Part shown: piece after piece, positions 44,027-50,300 of the stretch
Numbering within the stretch: position 1 is the first letter of the stretch
Layout of the letters: each line of letters starts with the position of its first letter
NCBI GenBank assembly: GCA_036556965.1
Contig: DATBIO010000144.1
Location: 1 to 50,300, forward strand
Direction of reading: 5' to 3'
DNA length: 50,300 nt
DNA from: DATBIO01 sp036556965
GTDB lineage: Bacteria > Acidobacteriota > Vicinamibacteria > Fen-336
The notes under the pieces: model-generated
Databases searched by the model: none
Told to the model about the DNA's origin: nothing
What the model saw: only the letters and a program-made list of their open reading frames with translations
Made by a program: the position numbers and the translations under genes

Positions 44027-47000
44027 GTGAACCGCCGCAGCACGATCTACTCCGTCCTCGCGCTGGCCGTGGCCGGCGGGCTCCTCCTCCTCGTGGGCTG
44101 GTTTCCGCAGGAGTACCTGCGCCGACCCTTGGAGCGGCGCCTGCGTGCCGCGCTGGGGCCGGGGAGCCGCATCGCGCGCCTGCACGTCGTGCCGGGCCGG
44201 CTCGTCGTGGACGTGTGGGGCCTCGTCATCGACCACCCGTCGTACCGGCTCGAGGTCCCCCACGCCCGGCTGCGCCTGCACCCCGGGCTCCTGCTGATGC
44301 GTCCTCTGGCCTTCAAGGAGGTCGCCCTCGAGCGTCCGCACCTGGTGCTGCATCCGGAGGTCGGGCCGGGCACCCCCGGGCCTCCCCTCCGCGACCCCAT
44401 CTTCGCGAGCCAGGTCGCCGCCTCGGGCGGCACCGTGGAGTACCTCCTGCCCGGCGACGGCGGCGAGCGGATCCTGTTCCGCAACGTGGTGGTGGGCGGG
44501 AGCATCGGGCAGGGCTGGCTCGACGTGGCGGCGGCCGGCGGGACCTGGACGCGCGCGCCGCACGCCTACGCGCTGGGCGAGGTGAGCGGGCGGCTGCGGC
44601 TGTCCACGCGGCTCGACATCCGCATCGAGCGTCTCGAGCTGGGCACCACGGACTCGCGGGTGCGCGTGACCGGCTCGGTGGGCCGCCTCGGCGACATCCG
44701 CCCCGACCTGCGCGTGGAGGGCAGCCTGGACCTGCGCGACGTGGCGCGGTTCGATCCCGCCGTCCCGCCGCTGTCCGGGTCGCTCGACATCGAGGCGCGC
44801 GCGGCCAAGGAGGGCGAGGAGTGGGGCCTGACGGCGACGGCGCGGGGAGGCGGGCTCACCGTGGCCGGCTGGCCCATCGAGGAGCTGGAGGCGCGCATCG
44901 GGCGTGGGGAGCCTCCGCGCGCCGACGTCCAGGTGGACGCCCGGCTGCTCGGAGGACGGGCCGCGGGCGCCGCCCGCCTGGACGGCAAGACCGTGCGGGA
45001 CGGCCGGCTGGAGCTCTCCGGCATCGACCTCGACCGCCTGAGCCGCCAGGGCGTGGACCTCGGGCTCCCCCTCCGCGGCAGGGTGGGCGGCGAGCTGACC
45101 GTCGCCGGACCCCTCGGGGGCGCGCTGGCCGTGCGTGGCCAGCTGCGGGCCGACGGCCACTCCGGGGAGACGGCGATCCAGGCCCGGGCCACCGTGGCCG
45201 GGCGCTACGACACCGCCGCGCGCGCGGTGAACGCCGACTTCACCCTGGTGCTCGACGCCGACGGCCGGATGGGGCCCGCGGCCGTCTCCGTGGAGACGGC
45301 GCACCTCACCGCGCGCGGCCAGGCGCGCGGCCCGCTTCCCCCCGCCATCGCGGCGTCGTTCGACGGGACGCTCGACCTGCGCACGGCGAGCGGCCCGGAG
45401 ACGGTGCCCGTGCGCGGCACGGCGCGCGTCCACCGGGGATCGACCGTCTTCGACCTCTCCGCGCGCGGCTTCGGCGGCAGCCTCCAGGCCGGCGGCGACC
45501 TGCGCGGGGCGGTGGTGCGCCGGCTGCGGGTCGTCGGCACGTCGCTGTCGATGGCCTCCCTGCGTCCCGACCTCGCGGGCACGGGCGACCTGCGCCTCGA
45601 GGCTTCGGGGCCCGTGGCCCGGCTGTCCGGCACCGCCGACCTCGACCTGCGCGACGTCGTCTGGCGGAACGTCGTGGTGGGACCGGCCACGGCCAGCGTG
45701 CACGCGACCGGGGGCCGCGGGACGCTCGCCTTCGCCGCGCCCGAGCTGAACGCTTCCGGGGCCGGCACCATCGACCGGCGCGCGTTCGTGGGCACGCTGA
45801 GCCTGACGCAGACCCCGCTGGCGCCGCTGCAGCCCCTCCTCACGCCCGACCGGCCCCTCGCGGGCGAGGTCACCGGCAGCGTGGACGTGGAGCTGCCGTG
45901 GTCGGCGCCGGAGGGCTCCGTGGTGACCGCGGTGGTCGAGGCGCTGAGCGTGGAGACGCGGGCCTTCTCCGCGCGCGCGCGCCGGCCCTTCACGCTGGTG
46001 TCACGGGGCGGCCGCTACTCGCTCGCCGACCTCGACATCGAGGGGCCCGGCCTCGTCTTCCAGGGCGCGGGCGAGCTGGGCCGCGACGCCGGCGATCCCA
46101 TCGACCTCCGGGGCCGCCTGGCCCTGGACCTGTCCCGCCTGCGCGTGCCCGACGGGTGGACGCTGGCCGGCACCATCAGCGGGGACGTGGAGCTGGCCGG
46201 CTCCCTGGCCCAGCCGCTGGCGGACGGGAGGATCGAGCTCAGCGGCGTGGTCTTCCAGCGGCCGGGCCTCCCCCTGATCACGGTGGAGGACGGCGAGGTC
46301 GAGCTGGAGGGCGACGTGGCCACCACCACGGGGCTGCGCGCGTCCTGGGCGGGGGGCGAGCTCATCCTCGAAGGCCTCGTGCCCCTGGCCGCCGTCCTCA
46401 CCCCGGAGCAGGCGCAGCGCCTCGGGATCGAGCCCGCGCCCTTCGACGTGGAGGCCTCCTTCGACCTCGACCTCGCCTACCTGCCCGTGCGGCCGGGCTG
46501 GAGCCTCACCGGCCTCCTGGAGGGCGACCTCGTGTTCTCCGGGACCCGGCAGGACCCGAGGGCGGTGGGGCTTCTCCTGCTCGCGGGCATCGGCGTGGAG
46601 GCCCCGGGCGGCCACCTGCTGACCATCAACGAAGGCACCGTGGACCTGAGCGACTACGTGGCCTCCACCGACGGGATCACGGCGTCCCTGGCGGGAGGCA
46701 CGGTCGAGCTCCGCGGCACCGCGCCCCTGGCCGCGCTCCTCGCCGACACCTGGTCCTCGCGCTTCCAGATGACGCCGGGCGAGGCCGACCTGCGGCTGGC
46801 CTGGCGCGACGTGCAGGCGGGCCGCCTGCTCGACGTGCTGAAGCCGCGGCGTGCCTCGGGCGTGGTGGCGCTGGTGAGCGGGAACGCCACCGTGCGCGGG
46901 CGCTTCCGCTCCGTGGACACCCTGGCGGGGACGCTGCACGTCGATCCCGTGCGCGCCGCCGTGCAGGGGGCGGAGATCGACGTCTCCGCCTTCGACGCCA

Positions 47001-50000
47001 CCCTCGAGGACGGTCAGGTCACCACGCCCGGCCTCACCGTGAGCTCCTCCGCCGCCTCCCTCTACGCGGACGCGGACCTGGACCTCCGCGCGAAGGCGGT
47101 GGCGGGCCGGGGCAGCGGACAGATCGAGCTGCGCGCCCTCTCGCCCTTCCTCGAGGAGGGCGTGGTCACGGGCGTGGCCGAGGTGGACATCACGGTGGAG
47201 GGCCCCCTGTCCGCTCCGCGGCCGGCGGGGCGGATCGCGGTGGCGGACGGCACCCTCCGCCTGCGGGAGATCCGCCAGCCCATGACCGCGATCGCGGGCA
47301 ACATCGTCGTGGACGAGGGACGCTTCCGCGTGGAGGGGCTGAGCGGGATGCTCGGGGGCGGCGTGGTGAAGGTGGGCGGCGAGGGCGGGCTCGACGGCCT
47401 TCGCCTGGCCGACGTCCGGCTCGAGATCCAGGGCGAGGACCTCGGCCTGCGCTACCCCGTGGGCGGGGCGGAGGGCGGAGGCGTGTGGCAGGAGCTGAAG
47501 GCGCGCGTGGACGCGGACCTCGTGCTCACGGGCAGCTGGGGCGACTTCCAGCTCGCGGGCACCCTGGACGCCGAGCGCAGCCTCTACGACGCCGACATCT
47601 TCCTGGCCCAGGGCCTGCTGGCTCCCGAGGTGCCGCCGCCCGCGGCCGAGACGCGCTCGCCTTTCATGGACTCGGTGGCCCTGAACATACTGGTGGCCAC
47701 GCCGAACCCCTTCGTGGTCCGGAACAACCTGGCCGAGCTGGAGGCGGAAGGGGCCCTCTGGCTGCGCGGCAGCCTCGGGGACCCGACGCCCTTCGGCCAC
47801 TTCGAGATCCGCCCCGGAGGCAAGGTCTTCCTCCAGGAGCGGGAGTTCGTGGTGGAGACGGGGAGCATCGGCTACGAGGGGGACCGCACGAACCCCGAGC
47901 TCTCGATCCGCGCCACCACGCAGATCGACGAGAGCGAAGGACCCATCGAGGTGACGGTGGCGGTGGACGGCGGGCTGGAGACGCCGCGCCTCGTCCTCAC
48001 CTCCGAGCCGCCGCTGTCCGAGCAGGAGCTGGCCACCCTCGTGGCCACCGGCCGCAGCTCGCTCGCCCTGGACGGGGGCGCCTGGGTGGTCGGCGAGCAG
48101 GCGGCCGCCCTCCTCGCCGGGCGGCTGACGCGCGCCGTGTCGCGCGAGCTCATGGGCCTGGGACTCGACCAGGTGGACATCCAGCCCGAGGTGCTCGCGC
48201 GCGAGGGCGAGCCCTCCGCGCGCTTCACCATCGGCAAGCAGATCACGCGCCAGCTGCGCCTCCTGTACTCGGTGAGCATCAGCGAGCCGGAGGCGCAGTA
48301 CTACCAGGCCCTGCTCCGTTTCCGGCGGGGCATGGAGGCCTCGGTCAAGGTCCAGCGGCGGCTGGAGGGCAACTACGCCTACAGCGTGGGGCAGCGCCTG
48401 CGCTTCGGGGGGGCGCCCCTCCCGCGCGACACCGACCTGGAAGCCACGGAGCTGGCCGAGGTGCGCCTGGAGGAAGGCCTGCGGGAGTTCCCCCAGCTGC
48501 GCGCGCGCCTCCGCGCCAAGCCTGGAAAGAAGATGACGTACTTCGACCTGCTCGAGGACGCGGACCGGCTCCGCGAGGAGCTGGTCGGCCAGGGCTACCT
48601 CGAAGCGGTGGTGGACGTGCGCCTGGACGGGCAGGTCGCGGTCTTCGGCGGCAGCTCGGGGATCCGCTACCGCTGGCGGGTGGAGGGCATGGGCGAGCCG
48701 CCCGACCTGGCCGGCGACTTCCGGGAGTCGCTCTTCGAGGAAGAGGCGGCGGACCGCGGGCGGGAGCGCCTGCTGGACGAGCTGCGGCGGCGCGGCCACC
48801 TGCGGGCCTCCGTGGAGGTCGAGCGCGTGCGGGAGGACGGCTTTCGCACCCTGGTGTTCCGGGTGGACCCCGGCCCCGTCCTGCGCCCGGAGATCACGTT
48901 CCCGGGCGCCACCGAGCTGAGCGCCTCCGCCCTGGAGAAGGCGGCGGGAGGGCCCGCCGCCTTCCTCACCGCCCCCCGGGACGCGGAGGAGGGGATACGC
49001 GCCGCCTACCGCCAGTCGCACTACCTGGCGGCGAAGGCCGGCCCCGTCCAGGTCACCGAGGGGGCGGACGGATCGGTGCGCATCGTGGTGCCCATCGAGG
49101 AGGGGCCGCACGCCGTGGTGAAGTCGGTGCGGCTGGAGGGGGCCACGCGGCCGGAGGCGGAGATCCTGGCCCAGGCCGCCCTCCCCACGGGAGAGCCCTA
49201 CGACGAGTTCGAGGTGACGGCGGGCGTGCAGCGCGTGCGCGCGCACTACCTCGGGCTCGGCTATCCGGCGGTGCGCGTCGTCCCGCGCGTGGAGCCCGCG
49301 GGCACCGACCTCGAGGTGGTCATCGCCATCGCGGAAGGACAGGCCCAGACCATCGGCGCCGTGACCATCGTGGGCCTGCGCCGCACGCGCGAGTCCCTGG
49401 TGCGCGGCCGCATCCCGCTCCAGCCCGGCGCGCCCCTGGACCCGCGGCGGCTGGCGGAGACGGAGCGGCGGCTGCGCAGCCTGGGCATCTTCCGGCGGGT
49501 GGTGGTCATCGCGTCGTCCGACCCCGTGGCCGCCATCACCGTGGACGTCACGGAGGACTCGCGCTACATCGCCTCCTGGGACGCGAGCTTCAACGACGAG
49601 GAAGGCTGGAGCGGCCTCGTCGACGGCGAGGTGGACAACCTCTTCGGCCGTGGCATGTCCCTGGGGGGCCGCTTCCGCGCCGGCCAGCGCGTGCTCGAGG
49701 AGCGCGTGTCGTTCCACGTGCCCGTGCTGGGCCCCGGCAACTTCACCGCCGCCGCCTGGCGCCTGGACGAGACGGTGCGCGTGGTCACCGAGGTCCCCCT
49801 GGGCATCGCCCCCGGCCCGCCCTTCGACGGCCGCAAGCTGGAGTACGGCATGCGCGTCCAGCAGGCGCTGCACGACTTCCGCCCCTGGAGCTTCATCTAC
49901 GGGGCGGGCATCAAGCGCACGTCGTGTCCCGAGCAGGGGCTGCCGCCCCTCAACCGTGACCGGCGCGGGCGGCTGTCCGACCCGTGCGAGAACAGCGACC

Positions 50001-50300
50001 GCAACGTGCTCGCCCCCGACGGCACGCTGCTGCGGCCGACGCTGGACATCGGCGCCGTGGACGTGTCCGCCATCCGCGACACGCGCGACAACCCGCTGAA
50101 CCCCATCCGCGGCGGGTTCCTGAGCGTGAACGTCCAATACGCTCCCCGCTTCCTGGGCTCCGACTTCGACTTCGTGCGCACCTTCGGCCAGGTCAGCTTC
50201 ATCCACGACCTGAACCGGTGGCTGGTGTGGGCCCACGGCTACCGCCTGGGCCTCATCCACACCTTCCAGCGGGAGCGCCTGCCCTACGACGACCTGTTCA
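44027..50300 (+). CDS. Giant TamB-like / Omp85 (BamA/TamA-type) fusion protein (3' end outside the window)
   Basis: One frame stays open from GTG 44027 to the window edge, 2,091 codons so far. Residues about 7-25 are an N-terminal inner-membrane helix. About 30-1400 is a long beta-rich AsmA/TamB-like region of repeated short strands, ending in the TamB C-terminal hallmark SEPPLSEQELATLVATGRS (residues about 1326-1344) and FTIGKQITRQLRLLYSVSISE. About five POTRA-like repeats follow (roughly 1474-1845; LREELVGQGYLEAVVDV, RLLDELRRRGHLRASVEV, RRLRSLGIFRRVVV). From about 1846 an Omp85 barrel begins: SWDASFNDEEGWSG, DNLFGRGMSLGG, DTRDNPLNPIRGGF. I read codons through the junction (47342-48600) and found no stop or frameshift. 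In well-studied bacteria TamB and TamA/BamA are separate partners in outer-membrane protein or lipid transport. Confidence 0.92.
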   Translation, partial: MNRRSTIYSVLALAVAGGLLLLVGWFPQEYLRRPLERRLRAALGPGSRIARLHVVPGRLVVDVWGLVIDHPSYRLEVPHARLRLHPGLLLMRPLAFKEVALERPHLVLHPEVGPGTPGPPLRDPIFASQVAASGGTVEYLLPGDGGERILFRNVVVGGSIGQGWLDVAAAGGTWTRAPHAYALGEVSGRLRLSTRLDIRIERLELGTTDSRVRVTGSVGRLGDIRPDLRVEGSLDLRDVARFDPAVPPLSGSLDIEARAAKEGEEWGLTATARGGGLTVAGWPIEELEARIGRGEPPRADVQVDARLLGGRAAGAARLDGKTVRDGRLELSGIDLDRLSRQGVDLGLPLRGRVGGELTVAGPLGGALAVRGQLRADGHSGETAIQARATVAGRYDTAARAVNADFTLVLDADGRMGPAAVSVETAHLTARGQARGPLPPAIAASFDGTLDLRTASGPETVPVRGTARVHRGSTVFDLSARGFGGSLQAGGDLRGAVVRRLRVVGTSLSMASLRPDLAGTGDLRLEASGPVARLSGTADLDLRDVVWRNVVVGPATASVHATGGRGTLAFAAPELNASGAGTIDRRAFVGTLSLTQTPLAPLQPLLTPDRPLAGEVTGSVDVELPWSAPEGSVVTAVVEALSVETRAFSARARRPFTLVSRGGRYSLADLDIEGPGLVFQGAGELGRDAGDPIDLRGRLALDLSRLRVPDGWTLAGTISGDVELAGSLAQPLADGRIELSGVVFQRPGLPLITVEDGEVELEGDVATTTGLRASWAGGELILEGLVPLAAVLTPEQAQRLGIEPAPFDVEASFDLDLAYLPVRPGWSLTGLLEGDLVFSGTRQDPRAVGLLLLAGIGVEAPGGHLLTINEGTVDLSDYVASTDGITASLAGGTVELRGTAPLAALLADTWSSRFQMTPGEADLRLAWRDVQAGRLLDVLKPRRASGVVALVSGNATVRGRFRSVDTLAGTLHVDPVRAAVQGAEIDVSAFDATLEDGQVTTPGLTVSSSAASLYADADLDLRAKAVAGRGSGQIELRALSPFLEEGVVTGVAEVDITVEGPLSAPRPAGRIAVADGTLRLREIRQPMTAIAGNIVVDEGRFRVEGLSGMLGGGVVKVGGEGGLDGLRLADVRLEIQGEDLGLRYPVGGAEGGGVWQELKARVDADLVLTGSWGDFQLAGTLDAERSLYDADIFLAQGLLAPEVPPPAAETRSPFMDSVALNILVATPNPFVVRNNLAELEAEGALWLRGSLGDPTPFGHFEIRPGGKVFLQEREFVVETGSIGYEGDRTNPELSIRATTQIDESEGPIEVTVAVDGGLETPRLVLTSEPPLSEQELATLVATGRSSLALDGGAWVVGEQAAALLAGRLTRAVSRELMGLGLDQVDIQPEVLAREGEPSARFTIGKQITRQLRLLYSVSISEPEAQYYQALLRFRRGMEASVKVQRRLEGNYAYSVGQRLRFGGAPLPRDTDLEATELAEVRLEEGLREFPQLRARLRAKPGKKMTYFDLLEDADRLREELVGQGYLEAVVDVRLDGQVAVFGGSSGIRYRWRVEGMGEPPDLAGDFRESLFEEEAADRGRERLLDELRRRGHLRASVEVERVREDGFRTLVFRVDPGPVLRPEITFPGATELSASALEKAAGGPAAFLTAPRDAEEGIRAAYRQSHYLAAKAGPVQVTEGADGSVRIVVPIEEGPHAVVKSVRLEGATRPEAEILAQAALPTGEPYDEFEVTAGVQRVRAHYLGLGYPAVRVVPRVEPAGTDLEVVIAIAEGQAQTIGAVTIVGLRRTRESLVRGRIPLQPGAPLDPRRLAETERRLRSLGIFRRVVVIASSDPVAAITVDVTEDSRYIASWDASFNDEEGWSGLVDGEVDNLFGRGMSLGGRFRAGQRVLEERVSFHVPVLGPGNFTAAAWRLDETVRVVTEVPLGIAPGPPFDGRKLEYGMRVQQALHDFRPWSFIYGAGIKRTSCPEQGLPPLNRDRRGRLSDPCENSDRNVLAPDGTLLRPTLDIGAVDVSAIRDTRDNPLNPIRGGFLSVNVQYAPRFLGSDFDFVRTFGQVSFIHDLNRWLVWAHGYRLGLIHTFQRERLPYDDLF

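Noticed and set aside
48230..48530. Two separate genes, tamB and an Omp85 gene, with a start in this region
   Set aside because: I found no stop codon in frame, and homology continues on both sides. An internal start would lack a signal peptide for the barrel half.
44215..49959. A very long open frame (over 1,900 codons) in another plus-strand frame over the TamB-Omp85 gene
   Set aside because: Its product is low-complexity Arg/Gly/Pro/Ala with no domain, the usual shadow of a GC-rich gene. The frame from 44027 carries all recognisable motifs.

Overview
The window is about 50 kb of very GC-rich bacterial chromosome, roughly 70% G+C or more, densely coded on both strands. It holds about 40 protein genes and one tRNA gene. 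I see no phage genes, insertion sequences, CRISPR arrays or rRNA. The duplicated orphan FtsX/MacB-type permease (ADOP) is a family best known from Acidobacteriota. With that, the exported TPR, HEAT and LecA-like proteins, the Pro/Ala-rich Ser/Thr kinase and the Omp85/TamB envelope genes point to a Gram-negative Acidobacteriota-like lineage. This is inference; no rRNA is present to settle it.

Layout. 1-6.5 kb: release factor gene prfA (5' end outside), an SGNH-type hydrolase, prmC, an ADOP permease and murA; the common prfA-prmC-murA neighbourhood appears with two insertions. 6.5-10.3 kb: mutY, a DUF1499 protein, a HIT protein and a membrane Ser/Thr kinase with a pilin-like ectodomain. 10.3-16.9 kb: a Rieske-flavodoxin fusion, a GAF protein, a PHP metallohydrolase, a chorismate-binding enzyme, a flippase, a membrane protein and a tiny Cys-rich lipoprotein. 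16.9-22.1 kb: ileS-lspA-lgt-rluD, which includes two of the enzymes of lipoprotein maturation. 22.2-24.8 kb: an exported TPR protein, a Nudix hydrolase and a PilZ-DUF4177 protein. 24.8-28.6 kb, minus strand: an inositol-1-phosphate synthase operon with a small protein, a membrane protein lacking a normal start codon and a GT-C glycosyltransferase. 28.6-35.1 kb: small genes, an Smr protein, a LecA-like secreted protein, metH, and a divergent M19 dipeptidase. 35.3-41 kb: a hybrid PAS histidine kinase, an exported protein and a HEAT/PQQ-propeller protein. 41.1 kb: a selenocysteine tRNA. 41.4-50.3 kb: an M48 protease, the histidine methyltransferase EgtD and a giant open frame that leaves the window.

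The most striking object is that last gene. One uninterrupted frame of at least 2,091 codons joins a TamB-like inner-membrane-anchored periplasmic protein to POTRA repeats and an Omp85 (BamA/TamA-type) outer-membrane barrel. In the well-studied systems these are two proteins that work as a complex.

Transcription signals. A TANNNT hexamer recurs immediately upstream of start codons, often only 7-10 nt away, which suggests many leaderless or nearly leaderless mRNAs. Several divergent gene pairs share overlapping -10 boxes. Gene ends often carry perfect GC-rich hairpins without a U-tract. A strong Shine-Dalgarno sequence at 30.15 kb lies in a perfect inverted repeat that could mask it.
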